Positions 49,773 to 60,639 of a stretch of DNA of 64,000 nucleotides are shown here, piece after piece (the first letter of the stretch is position 1; every line of letters begins with the position of its first letter). The stretch is from Tolypeutes matacus. Taxonomy: Eukaryota > Chordata > Mammalia > Cingulata > Chlamyphoridae. The notes below the pieces were generated by a model. The model saw only the letters and a program-made list of their open reading frames with translations, was not told the DNA's origin and ran no database searches. Position numbers and translations under genes: made by a program. The DNA lies in assembly GCA_026826555.1 (NCBI GenBank), contig JAKSZT010020895.1:2900766-2964765 (forward strand). The letters are read 5' to 3'.

Positions 49773-50552
49773 AAAGGATCCTCATCAGTAGATATATAGG
49801 TAGAGAAATAATCATACTAAGTCTACAAAATGTCAATAACAGGTGGTGGCTTCAAATTGGAAATGGTGGCTAGATGTGAAGTGGAACTTTAGTTGTTGTA
49901 TAAAGCATACAATTAGGAACGAGAAGCCAATGATTAGATGGAGTCCATGGAATACTGTGGCTATGAAAAAAGTGGATCTGTATATGCCATCGGAAATTGT
50001 AAATGGTGCTTCAAATTATTGTGAGGCTTGCAGTAGGGTAAAGTGTACTCCCAGTGTGATGGTGATAAATAGGGCTTGGAGCATATGTTTTCGGTGTCCT
50101 TCTATTAGACTGTGATGGACTCATGTGATTGATACTCCTGAGGCAAGGACTGAAGTGTTTAATAGTGGGACTTCGAGTGGGTTTAGTGGATGAATTCCTG
50201 TTGGGGGTCAGCATCCTCCTAGTTCTGGTGTAGGGGCCAGGCTGGAGTGGTAAAAGGCTAAGAAGAACCCAGTAAAAAAGATTTCTGATATGATGAACAG
50301 GATTATGCCATATCGCAGTCCCTTTTGCATGATGGTTGTGTGATGATCTTGAAATGTGCTTTCTCGAAACACGTCTCATCATCATTGATATATTGTTAAG
50401 AAGTTAGTGGTTAGGCCCAATGCTAGTAGAGTTATGGAGTTGAAGTGAAGTCATATGGCCAGGCCTGAAGTTATTAATAAGGCTGATAGTGCCCCTGTAA
50501 GTGGTCAAGGGCTTGGGTTTACCATGTGGTAGGCATGTGTTTGGTGGGTCAT
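49773..50552 (-). pseudogene. COX3: NUMT COX3, nearly full length
   Basis: This is cytochrome c oxidase subunit III. The start ATG is at 50550-50552 ('MTHQTHAYHMVNPSPWP' in the mitochondrial code) and the protein reads through to the '...HFVDL' and 'YWWGS'-like end near 49777. The length, about 780 nt, equals that of a normal COX3. TGA-Trp codons interrupt it under the nuclear code, and frameshifts are present. It overlaps the end of ATP6 at its 5' end as in mtDNA. Confidence 0.93.
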
Positions 50553-50985
50553 TAGGTGTTGTCGTATAGGTATAGGCTCACTAGGAGTGTGAACACGTAG
50601 GCTTGAATAAGAGCTACAGCGAATTCTAGGATTGTAAGTAGAATAAGGATAAAGAAAGAATTGAGGTTGTTGTAGGGCTGATGGATATTAGTGCGAGGGT
50701 GGCGCCACCAATTAGGTGAATAAGTAGGTGGCCTGCTGTGATGTTTGTGGTTAGTCGAACGGCTAGAGCCATGGGTTGGATAAATAGGCTAATGGTTTCA
50801 ATAATAATCAGTATAGGGGTTCCTTGTGGAAGGAAGTGGGCTAGTGAAGCTTTGGTTTTATGGCAGAAGCCTGTAATTACTGTGCCAGCTCACAGGGGAA
50901 TTGCTATTGCCAGGTTTATCGATAACTGGGTAGTTGGGGTGAATGTGTGTGGTAGGAGGCCCAGAAGATTTGTTGTGCCAATGAA
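50552..50985 (-). pseudogene. ATP6: NUMT ATP6, C-terminal two-thirds
   Basis: This is ATP synthase subunit a. The protein end 'LYDNT' lies at the COX3 border, and the fragment reaches upstream to '[20 protein letters not shown]', about residue 85-105. It is cut at about 50985, where ND4L begins in the opposite orientation. Confidence 0.92.
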
Positions 50986-51133
50986 TTTACACTTCACCAT
51001 ATCCACCATGATACCAATTATCTTAATAGTCTTTGCCACCTGTGAAGCTGCCATAGGCCTAGCTCTGCTAGTTATAGTATCTAACAGCTATGGCCTAGAC
51101 CATATACAAAACCTAAACTTACTACAATGCTAA
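50986..51133 (+). pseudogene. ND4L: NUMT ND4L, C-terminal half
   Basis: The last 49 or so codons of ND4L, ending 'NLNLLQC' and stop TAA at 51131-51133. The seven-nucleotide overlap with ND4 (ATG at 51127) is that of vertebrate mtDNA. Confidence 0.93.
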
Positions 51134-51797
51134 AACTAATCGTCCCCACCCTAATACTCATCCCCCTAACCTGATTATCCAAAAAAAAGCATAATCTGAA
51201 TCAACACAATCACCCACAGTATCCTAATTAGCTTAATCAGCCTTTCCATGCTCTTCCAAATGACAAACTCCAACCTAAACTTCTCCCTAATATTCTTCAC
51301 TGACCCACTTTAAATACCACGAGTCATTCTCACCACATGACTACTACCCCTAATAATCATTGTCAGCCAATCACACCTAACCAAAGAGAGCACCACCTGG
51401 AAAAAACTATGCATCTCCATACTCATTTCACTTCAAGCACTGCTAATTATAACATTCACCACCACAGAATTACTCTTATTTTATATCCTATTCAAGGCTA
51501 CACTAATCCCAACCCTCATTATCATCACCCAATGAGGAAATCAAGCAGAACAACTAAATGTGGGATACTACTTTTTATTCTACACACTAGCCAGATCATT
51601 ACCCCTATTAGTTTTCCTGATTTATATACAAAACACCATTGGCTCACTAAATCTACTCATCTCCAATACTGAACCCTAACACTACCACCCTCATGAACAT
51701 CCAAACTTATATGGCGAGCATGCATGATAGCATTTATAGTAAAAATACCACTCTATGGCCTACACCTCTGACCTCCAAAAGCACATGTGGAGTGATT
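51127..51797 (+). pseudogene. ND4: NUMT ND4, N-terminal half
   Basis: It begins at 51127 with '[16 protein letters not shown]' (mitochondrial code) and runs to the 'YGLHLWPPKAHVE' region near residue 220. It then stops abruptly at the junction to inverted ND5 near 51797. It carries small indels (for example near 51181-51190). Confidence 0.92.
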
Positions 51798-53113
51798 TTT
51801 TCTAATCACACTAGGTCTAGAAGTGAAGCTAGATTTTGGTTTATTGACAGGCTATAATATGGGGTTAGTCTGTGTATGGTGTTTGGGTAGAAGCCTAGGA
51901 GGGAGGAGAATGAGTGTGCGTGTGTTGGGTGATTGGTTCGGAGATTAAATGTGATTTGGCTTAGTTCTATTGCTAGGGCAAACCCTATGATTGAGACAGT
52001 AAGTGCTGTTAGTTTTAGGTAGTTTGGTATGGTGGTTTGTGGTGTTAATTGGGGTGGGATAAAGTTTGAGATTAAGAAGCCAGCGAAGATGCTTCCTAGC
52101 GCTAGTCGTTTGACGGGGTTTATAGGGCTGGGTTGTTCTCGTTAATTATGATTAGTGTTGGGAATCGTGGTTGGTCAAGGAGAGCGAAGAAGATGAGTCG
52201 GGTACTGTATATGGCTGTGATGGAGGTGGCGATTAGAGTAATTAAAAGGGCTCAGGCATTTGAGTAGGATGTTTGCTGCTTCAATAATGAGGTCTTTGGA
52301 ATAGAAACCTGTGAGGAATGGTATTCCTGTTAATGCTAGGCTTCCAATTATAAGGGTGGTTGAAGTGAAGGGCATGGCTTTTAGCAGTCCGCCTATTTTT
52401 CGAATGTCTTGTTCATTGTTTAGGCTGTGGATGATAGATCTGGAGCATAAGAATAACATGGCCTTGAAGAACATGTGCATGGAGATGTGGAGGAATGCTA
52501 GGTGGGGTTGGTTCAGTCCATTGGTGACTACCATTAGGCCCAGTTGGCTTGAGGTTGAGAAGGCAATAGTTTTCTTGATATTTTTCTGTGTCAGAGCACA
52601 AATAATAGTGGACAGGGTGGTGATGGCTCCTAAGCATAGGGTGAGTGTTAATATAAGGGTGTTATTTTTCAGGAGAGGGTGGAATTGTAAAAGCAGGAAA
52701 ACCGCTTCTACTACTATATTGCTTGAGTGCAGTAGGGCTGATACTGGAGTAGATCCTTCTATGGCTGATGGTAGTCAGGAGTGCAGTCTGAATTGGGCTG
52801 ATTTTCTGGCTGCAGCTAGTAGGAGTCCTAGAAGGGGTAAGGAGTTGTTGGGGTTTAGCGTGAAAATTTGTTGGAAGTCTCATGAGTTTAGGTGTATAAG
52901 GAGTCATGCTATTGTTACGATAAAGCCAATATCCCCAATTCGGTTATATAAGATTGCTTGTAGGGCCACGGTGTTGGCATCTGCTCGCCCATATCACCAT
53001 CCAATGAGAAGGAATGATATCATTCCTACTCCTTCTCATCTGATGAAGAGTTGGAATATGTTGTTGGGGGTTACTAAGATAATTATAATAATTAGAAATA
53101 AGAGGAAACTGTC
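51798..53113 (-). pseudogene. ND5: NUMT ND5, copy B (inverted)
   Basis: The minus strand reads from about residue 110 (near 53107) to the C-terminal 'LASLLDLVWLEK' near 51800. It lacks the first 100 or so residues and the last 40 or so residues. It retains the 270-nt segment lost in copy A, including '[17 protein letters not shown]' and '[18 protein letters not shown]'. Frameshifts occur near 52140 and 52260. It ends at the 16S piece with an ambiguous junction of a few bases. Confidence 0.93.
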
Positions 53114-53837
53114 GGGATTCATGTTTGCCGAGTTCCTTCTACTTCTTTAGATCTTTCCAGTGTGCATGCCTGTGTTGGGATAACAGTTAATGTGGAATAT
53201 TATTATTTAGTGGTTTGTAATTGCCTTGGTGTTAATTGTCAGTGCGGTATCCGTTCTGATGTAAGCTTATGCCCTGAGAAAATATTCTTGTTACTAATGT
53301 TAACATTATCTCTTCTATTTAATAATTGGTCCAGTGTTAGTGTTGGGAGGTGGCTTAGTGGTTTGTGGGATTTATGTTGGTATTATTTTTTTTAGCTTGA
53401 ATGCTATCTATATTCATGGCTGCTTTTAGGTAAAAAAAAAATGGAGGATGCATGTAGCTTACTCTCCGGTTCAGTTTAAGTCCTTGTTTCAATAGAGCTG
53501 TACCTCTATTGATTATATTCAAAATTTACAGTAAAATTGGTTTGTGAGTTCTTGAGGTAAATTTTAAGCCAAACTAATTTTCTGTTCTGGACAACCCGCT
53601 ATCACCAGGCTTGGTTGGTTTTACACCTCTACTTATAGATCTTCTCACTATTTTGCAACATAGATGAGTTAGTTCTGTTACTGTCCATAAGTACCTCCTC
53701 TGGTTTCGGGGTGCTTGACTGAAGTGCTCTTTGCCAAGGGTGTTCTGGTTAACTCATTATGCAAAAGGTATAATTGTTAGTGTTTGCTGTTTTATGCTGT
53801 AAAATGGTCTTTCATCTTTCCCTTGCGGTACTTCTAG
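53114..53837 (-). pseudogene. rrnL: NUMT 16S rRNA fragment
   Basis: The reverse complement contains the 16S landmarks 'GTACCGCAAGGGAAAGATGA', 'CCCCGAAACCAGA', 'GCCTGGTGATAGC', 'CTGACAATTAA', 'CAACACAGGCATG' and 'GGAACTCGGCAAA' in the correct order. About 720 nt of the 1.6-kb gene are present (middle part). It is a fossil copy, not a working rRNA gene. Confidence 0.93.
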
Positions 53838-54318
53838 GACGTCTGGGGAGAATAATACTAGGGTTATTAGGAAGAGAACTGTGAAGAATAGGCCTAGAAT
53901 ATCCTTGATGGTGTAGTATGGGTGAAATGGGATTGCATCTATGCTTGATGAGATGCCCGTTGGGTTGTTGGACCCTGTTTCGTGCAGGAATAATGGGTGA
54001 ACTACCACGAAGGCTGCTATGATAAATGGCAGGATAAAGTGAAAGATGTTAGGGTGGCTTTGTCTACTGAGAAGCCCCCTCAAATTCATTCTACAAGATC
54101 AGTCCTGATGTATGGAATCACTGATAGGAGGTTAGTAAATACAGTGGCTCCTCAGAATGATATTTGTCCTCATGGGAGACCGTAGCCTATAAATGCTGTG
54201 GCCATGAGTGTTAGGAGCAGGATAATTCCGATGTTTCAGGTTTCTATCAATATGTAGGATCCGTAGTATAGTCCTCAGCCCACATGGATGTATAGGCACA
54301 TGAGAAATAGATATGCCT
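53838..54318 (-). pseudogene. CYTB: NUMT CYTB, central fragment
   Basis: This is cytochrome b, the core of complex III. The fragment spans about residues 80-250: 'GLYYGSY', then 'YGLPWGQMSFWGATV', '[14 protein letters not shown]' and '[16 protein letters not shown]' are recognisable in the mitochondrial code. A short deletion with a frameshift lies just after 'KATLT' (about 54050). It joins 16S sequence at about 53838 without a stop, so an open frame crosses the junction (53757-54089). Confidence 0.93.
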
Positions 54319-54660
54319 ATGTGGAATGATGGAATTTTTTTGGTAATGGATGTCAGTGATGGAAGTAAACATTGTGTATGTACTTAATAGCACAGGAAAT
54401 ATATCTGGGTGTTGAAAGTAAATGTTAGGTTGTATAATGTAACAGAATAAAAATATTTTAAAAGCGGCCATGGAATGGCACTACACAAACATTGAACACT
54501 AAGTTAATCCATGGACTTTAATAAATAGATTTATTATAAAAGTGTTCTTTCATCGATTGTAACAAATGCTCCATTGTAAATAAATGGGTGGAATATGAGA
54601 AGCTTGTATTTTATGCATGATTGTTCTGCAAATCAACAACTTCCCTAATAAAGAAGAAAA
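54319..54660 (+). repeat. L1 3' UTR, right half (split by NUMT)
   Basis: It continues the L1 interrupted at 48221: 'ggtaatggatgtcagtgatg', 'aatgttaggttgtataatgt', 'catcgattgtaacaaatgct', 'tttatgcatgattgttctgc', and the terminal 'ctaataaag'. The same motif order is seen in the L1 3' UTR at 57421-57900. Confidence 0.8.
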
Positions 54661-55380
54661 ATAACATAAAAATGGCAAAATAAAACAGAGTACACTACCA
54701 TTTGTTTTTCTTTTTAGTGTTCTCATCCCTCATCTCTATTGCCACTCATCACAAATACCACTTTCTACTCAAAAGCACATTCATTATGAATGGGCACTAA
54801 AGCTGATATTCAGACTAAGATACAATCTTTTTTCTGCTGATTAAGGTTTTGAAAATGTAAAAAGCAAAGTAAAAGAGTAGTAAAGGGAAATAAAAGCTGA
54901 TAAACATAAAAACAAGTTTAATAAATGTTATGTGGATACAAAAGTAAAGTGAAGGAAAAGTTAAAGGGATATGGAAACCTAAGAAGAAATAAAATAGTGC
55001 TTTTAGATTGAGTTAGATTATTGGAGGAGTTACTTTAAGGAAAAATAAAAATATTAAAATTATTTTAGAAAATAAGTAATGAGAGAAATGTTTAATATAG
55101 AATATATTTATATACTTATTATATATCAATTGGCTCATTTTCTATAGTACAGACTATAAAAACATGACTAAATTTAAAATCAGCCTGATAAAAATGAAAT
55201 AAAAAAAGTGAGAGTTTTTGGTAAATATCAATCTTAAAATGATTGGTTGGATTGGTGCTGAGATAAATTTTAAATGGAATAAATACCTATCACAATAAGG
55301 ATGGATATTCAAATGCTAAGCAAACAAGTAATTTCAAAGTTGTGATTTTAAAATTACTAAATTGTTTTACAAGAAGTCAG
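54661..55380. other. gene-free stretch
   Basis: AT-rich, nothing recognised. Confidence 0.4.
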
Positions 55381-56200
55381 AGGCAAAATTACATAGTTTT
55401 CTTCTTTGAAAAAAAAAGGTATTGTGATATCTCTAGGGGAAATTGTCTTTTAGGTGTTTTCATCATCAAAACAAAGTTATTAAGCCCATTATTATTAAAG
55501 GTAACTGAGTAGAATCATTTGTGTGCATCAAGGATATAATCAGAATCCTTTCCAATGTATGAAATATAAATTATTATTCAGAAGGCAGAGTACACACAAA
55601 AAATAAACATATAAAGAATAAAGCTAATTGATAATTGAGAGGCGAGTCTGGTATTATCTAGGGAAATTCACTGGAGGAGATATCTGAGAATTTGGATTCT
55701 AAGATGGTGATTGGAGTTAGATGAGAGACGAGGCAAGATATTCTAGGGAGACAAAGCAGCAGCAGCAGAAGGAAAGGAAATGACACATAAATGATTTGTT
55801 TGGAACTAATAATCAGAGATCTCCTATCAAGTCATCTGTGATAAAAATGGAGTCACAGCCAAGAGGAAAGGGAGTCAGGCCCATCAGAGTTCTTTAATTT
55901 AGCACATTTGTATAACTGCAAAGCAATTTATTACAAAAATTTCCCAGTTATCAAAACCCCAAATGGTAACATTGGTACAAATGCATAATTATAATATGAC
56001 TAAACCAGAATTTCTTCATATCAAACCTTGTTTTATCCAACTTCAAAAATCACATGTACCACCTAGTCACTCCCAGAAAATAACAAAAATCATATAATGA
56101 AATCATTAGAATACAGGTAATAGATGAATTTATGATTAGATTTGTTACATATTCTCTATATGTGATAATTATTAAAAATATAAACCTTTCAATTATAAAT
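55381..56200 (-). repeat. diverged duplicate of the OR upstream block
   Basis: It shares ordered motifs with 61781-62610: a 'tattatct' motif, 'aagatattctaggg' vs 'aagatatactaggc', 'aaatgatttg' vs 'aacatgatttg', 'gtgataaaaatg' vs 'ctgataaaaatg', 'ttagcaca', and 'gaaatcattagaa'. The strand is given to match the OR gene. No OR coding sequence follows in the expected place (below 55.3 kb), where L1 and NUMT now lie. Confidence 0.55.
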
Positions 56201-57420
56201 CTTTATAGCATGACTTGTGAAGTTTTTCCTAGGTACCTCCAGTTAAACTGTAAAAAATGGTAAAAAGCCTATTTAATTACTTAAAAATAGTAAAATTGTG
56301 TTAAAATATATCTATTGGGAAAATTATCTGTAACTTTAGAAATATTGTTATTTTCAACATTTGTAGACATAGGCAGTGACAAAGTATTGATTCAGTTCAA
56401 ATAATTTATTTAATGTAAATATATATATAAAATTTTATAATGATTTGATGACTATTATACAAAGAATGCATGGCTTTTTGTTTTTCCTATGTAATTGTGA
56501 TTGATAATTTGGTGTGAATAATTATTTTAATAATATTAGGAAAACATTTTTATAATTTAAAAATAAGTTTGGAGCAATTTAAAAATTTTAAACAAAAGCA
56601 TAAAACCAGTGCAAAAGTAAGTGATGATACAGAATCGAGTGTATCTACTGGAACAGTAAAAAAAAATAATGGACTAGAAGAAGGTATTTCACACTCAAAA
56701 AAACATTTATTGTGTTCATGTAATTTAAAGATAAAATTTAAAGACAACATTCTCCACAGTCTCAGGAAACAAATATTAGAATTCACGACATGTCAGTAAG
56801 AGGGCTTAGGTGATGATATCAAAATATTGGTTGAAAACATTGGAGAGGTAGAATGCATAAGATATTTTGAGTTTCACTAGGATTGCAACCTAGCCTTGAT
56901 GCTGCACAGACTCTGATGGGGTGAAGATAATCAGTCACCACTGTATTTGCCAAGCACATAGAGTGGTAGACAATATGCAGTCAGTGAATTTTCCATTAAA
57001 AATATCTATCATTCAATACAAAAACTCAAGGCACAGCAAAATACAGGACCACATGATCTAGAAACAATTAAAAAATAATAAAAACAGATGATGGTTTGCC
57101 TAGATTTTAGGAGGCTGGAAAGGTCTTTTATACCCTTATGAATAATATCTTCTTATAAATAAATAAAAAGTGAACAAAATATATGTAAATGTGAAGCATT
57201 TTCAACAAAATTACAATGGCAATAAAACTTCTAATTTTATAAACAGCAAATTGTGATGGAAAATTAGACACAGTTGAAGATGATACAAGTAAATTAGAAA
57301 TAAGATGCATTGAAAATATACACCTTAAAAAGCACAGAGAGAAATATTTTTTTAATCCAAAGGAACATTTGAGAAATATGTAAGAATGAAAATACCTGAT
57401 GTATGTTTACATGAATTTCC
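56201..57420. other. gene-free stretch
   Basis: AT-rich. An open frame of 76 codons at 56569-56799 has no recognisable family and lies in unremarkable sequence. Confidence 0.4.
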
Positions 57421-57900
57421 AGAACAGCACTGAATTATATAGATGAATGTGGTTTAAACAGGGGCAGTGTAGATCATATACGTTGCTAGAATAAAAATGA
57501 AAGGATGAAACATAGAACTCTACAACACAGTCAACCTTATTTTAGATGATGGACTTTAGTTAATAGTACAAGTATTAGAATGCTCTTTCATGATTTATAA
57601 CAAATGTATCACACTAATTCAAGGTATTAATTATAGGGTAGTATATGGGGGAAAATATGCCTAATGAAAACTATGGATGATAGTTAATTGTACTATTTTG
57701 ATAATCTTTCATCAATTGTAACAAAGGTAACTACTGTTTTTAAAAATAATACAATTATTTAAAAAGGGCTATCATCAATTGTGGCAAATGTCCCACACCA
57801 TGGAAGGTGTTGGTGGTGGGGTGGTGTAAGGGAATCTTGTATTTTATTCATGATTGTTTTGAAACCCACAACTTCTCTAATAAAATTTTTCTTCTAAAAA
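57421..57900 (+). repeat. L1 3' UTR
   Basis: 'atggactttagttaatagta', 'catcaattgtaacaaaggta', 'attcatgattgttttgaaac' and 'acttctctaataaaat' are the L1 3'-end motifs in order; the middle is duplicated. Confidence 0.7.
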
Positions 57901-59404
57901 AAAGTAATAGTAAACTGCCTGGGGATTTGGTATTCAGGCACCAGTGTTTGTAATAGACATAAGGTGATGTCATATATCTTATACCCAGTGAAGTTTCATA
58001 GAGAATACATGATAAAACTTTAATAATGACTTCAGGCGGGCAAGTCTCAGTTGAAAAGTGCTGTACCCTTATTGAGAATTACAGAACACTCTTTCTTGTA
58101 AATAACTTGTAGAAAATAGACATTTTAAAATGTATAAATAGAACATTTCAGAATAGCTTGATCATCAATTAATAGTTTAATTTTGGGAATTTATTGAAAG
58201 GGAATTCATCTTGAATGTCATATTACAGAATCCAAACTACTCTGAAATTGATAGATTTCTTAGCATTTATTTTTATGTATTTGTCTCAAAATCTTATATA
58301 TTTTTAAGTGTTTTATATTATGTGATTTTACAACTTAAGAATTGGTTGATGGGATGGGATCATTTCTTCTATATTGCCAACACCCCAAAATTGCTTTCCT
58401 AAAAGATCTGGGAAAAACTAAGTAATTATTTAAATAATAAGTTTTCTCTTCTGAAATCCTTTGCCTCAACCATATTTTCATGATCCTGTTTACAGTAAAA
58501 ATTATACAGAATCCTTCTTTGACCTAGTATATGTTCCCCAACTGATCACAAACATATGGCTATGTTTTATTCTCAACTTGTAAAAACTAATTTTTTTAAC
58601 TCAAGACACACAGTTTAGACAAGACAAAAAGAAAATAAAAAGAGCATTGTGGCCTTACATACATATACTTCGAATGAACAATTTCACAATTTTTCTGTGT
58701 CTATGTGAAAACTTGTTCTATTATATTTTATTGCTTATTATTCTGGTTTTGAGGTGGATTTTTATTGTTTTATCTATTGTTTCCAAATTTAACATTTACA
58801 AGGTTACCATGAAGTTTCCAATAGCTTAAGGAGTATCCCAAATTAATGAATGTTATTTTCCTGGTATTGATATAGCAATTGTCATGCCTTTATTTGCTGG
58901 TATAAGAATGGGAATGCAAGGCTTTACAGTATTAGAAACTACTCATAAATATATCTCATATAATCTCTCATAAAGAAATAAAATATATCTAGTTTCTATA
59001 GAATATACTTTAAAAAAATCATAGATTTTTGTTATTTACAAAGCTAGCAACAGTAATGGCGATACTCTAACAAGCTTTTAAATACTTTGGAATATGCATT
59101 ACATAAAGTATATGGAATACTAGTTTTAAAGAGGTTAGTAGCAGATAAAAATAATAATTATTTATTTAGAAATATAATAAGCTCTAAATTATATATTGCA
59201 TTAAATATAATTGAAATAAACTAATGTTTTACAGTCTTGATAAATTGTAAATTTAATAGACAAAATTAAACATTCGAAAAATTTAACCTACTTCATTCAG
59301 ATATTCAAAAGAAAAGAAAATGAAATAAGAAAAATTCCCTAATGAAAATATAAGGAAAATTAACAGTTTAATAATGAAAACTCATATCTAAAAATAAAGT
59401 TTAA
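57901..59404. other. gene-free stretch
   Basis: AT-rich, nothing recognised. Confidence 0.4.
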
Positions 59405-59530
59405 CAATAATGATGGTAGCACAACAGTTTGAATTCAGCAATGAACTATATATGTGAATGTGTTTCAAAAGCAAAAATTTAGATACTATATTTTACTAGA
59501 ATAAAAATAGTTTTAAATATAAAGTTTGAA
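59405..59530 (+). repeat. L1 3' UTR fragment
   Basis: 'aatgatggtagcacaacag' and 'tatgtgaatgtgtttcaaaa' correspond to the L1 3'-UTR stretch also seen near 54340. Located just downstream of the OR stop codon. Confidence 0.55.
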
Positions 59531-59632
59531 ATATTAAGGTAAATTCAAATGCGACAAAAGTTGAAAAGTTTATTAGAAGATTTTAATGGATAATATGAAA
59601 ATATTCAATTGGCTTCAAAAAATGGAATATAT

Positions 59633-60571
59633 TCAATTTTTTGATAAAGAGACAATATTGTACATAACATTCATGAAGGCTTTCTTCACTTGTTGATTCC
59701 TCAGAGTATAGATGAAAGGATTCAAAAGTGGGGCAACTGAGGAATAGAGCAATGCAATTCCCTTGGAAAAAGAAATTCTTTGTTTGACTGAGGGTTTAAC
59801 ATACATGAAGATGCAACTGCCATAAGTAAAAGAGATCACAATCATGTGTGAAGAACATGTGGAAAATGTCTTTTTCCTGTGATTAGTTGAAGGGAGTTTT
59901 AGAATGTTCAATGTAATATAAGTGTATGATATTATCACCATTACCAAGGTGGCCATGAGTGTTACTGAAGCTGAAATGAATCCTATGATCTCAATGAGCC
60001 ATGTATCTGAGCAGTAGATTTGCAGGAGCGGAGTGGTGTCACAGAAGAAATGATTAACAATGTTGGAGGCACAGAAGTCAAGGTTTAGACCCAAGGCTAG
60101 TGGTGGAAAGATAGCAAAGAACCCAGAGAGCCAAGAACTGAGGAAAAGCTTTGTGCAAATTTTGCTGTTCATGATGGTTGTGTAGTGCAGGGGCTTACAG
60201 ATGGCAACAAAGCGGTCATAGGACATGGCTGCCAGCAGGTAAAACTCAGATGCTCCAAGAAGAATGGCAGAAAACAATTGAGTGGCACAACAGTTGTAGG
60301 AAATGGTTTTGTCCCCCATAACCAGCATAACCATCAATTTAGGGATACATGTAGTAGTAAAAGAGATTTCTAAGAGGGAAAAATTCCGAAGGAAAAAATA
60401 CATGGGAGTCTTGAGGTGAGCATCCAGCAGAATGAGTGTGATGATAGTTAGATTGCCAGTGATGCTGAGCAAGTAGGTGAGAAGCAGGAAGATAAATATC
60501 CCAACTCTCAACTGTGGGTTATTAGTCAAACCTGCTAGAATAAATACCGTCACTCTTGTATGGTTTTCCAT
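59633..60571 (-). CDS. olfactory receptor, OR6C type (intact)
   Basis: This is a seven-helix G-protein-coupled odorant receptor of the olfactory sensory neuron membrane, expected to signal through G-olf. It has 312 residues, the normal length, in a single coding exon. Visible features are an N-glycosylation site N3-H-T, G39-N40 in TM1, PMYFFL (56-61), C94/C95 at the TM3 start with C177 and C187 in the second extracellular loop, [10 protein letters not shown] (116-125), S215-Y216 in TM5, KTFSTCSSH (234-242) in TM6 and [12 protein letters not shown] (281-292) in TM7. The '[11 protein letters not shown]' opening and the '[10 protein letters not shown]' stretch mark the OR6C group; the exact orthologue cannot be named. 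The ATG is chosen because it is the first one after a splice acceptor (AG at 60596-60597, TTTTGTTTTAG) and matches the start of the related pseudogenes. No promoter can be assigned; OR promoters usually lie at an upstream exon. Confidence 0.96.
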   Translation of the reverse strand: MENHTRVTVFILAGLTNNPQLRVGIFIFLLLTYLLSITGNLTIITLILLDAHLKTPMYFFLRNFSLLEISFTTTCIPKLMVMLVMGDKTISYNCCATQLFSAILLGASEFYLLAAMSYDRFVAICKPLHYTTIMNSKICTKLFLSSWLSGFFAIFPPLALGLNLDFCASNIVNHFFCDTTPLLQIYCSDTWLIEIIGFISASVTLMATLVMVIISYTYITLNILKLPSTNHRKKTFSTCSSHMIVISFTYGSCIFMYVKPSVKQRISFSKGIALLYSSVAPLLNPFIYTLRNQQVKKAFMNVMYNIVSLSKN

Positions 60572-60597
60572 TACTATTCTCTGAGTCTCTTTAGCCT
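60572..60597 (-). promoter_or_regulatory. splice acceptor and 24-nt leader of the OR coding exon
   Basis: A pyrimidine-rich tract ending in TTTTGTTTTAG (AG at 60596-60597) precedes 24 nt of leader before the ATG. OR genes typically have the coding exon start just before the ATG, and equivalent acceptors occur at all three decayed copies in this window. Confidence 0.65.
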
Positions 60598-60639
60598 AAA
60601 ACAAAATAAAATGTGTTCAGATAAATAAATTATGTAAAT

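Larger units (their letters stand above)
48222..54318. other. composite nuclear mitochondrial insert (NUMT), six pieces
   Basis: About 6.1 kb of mitochondrial sequence replaces nothing of the host: L1 sequence flanks both sides. Pieces in order are ND5-ND6 (+), tRNA-Gly/COX3/ATP6 (-), ND4L-ND4 (+), ND5 (-), 16S rRNA (-), CYTB (-). Each piece is collinear with mtDNA inside, but neighbours are not adjacent in mtDNA. TGA codons are read as Trp in mitochondria but are stops here, and there are frameshifts. None of these genes is expected to work in the nucleus. Confidence 0.93.

Noticed and set aside
52311..53150. 279-codon plus-strand open frame
   Set aside because: It lies antisense to the inverted ND5 copy and runs into antisense 16S. 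The biased base composition of mtDNA leaves few stops in this frame, so it is a shadow of the NUMT.
53114..53837. 16S rRNA and tRNA-Gly as functional RNA genes
   Set aside because: Both are partial and part of a nuclear mitochondrial insert; they lack the full ends and carry mutations.
56569..56799. 76-codon open frame with lysine- and serine-rich composition
   Set aside because: No family resemblance, no conserved context, and of a length expected by chance in AT-rich DNA; not listed as a gene.
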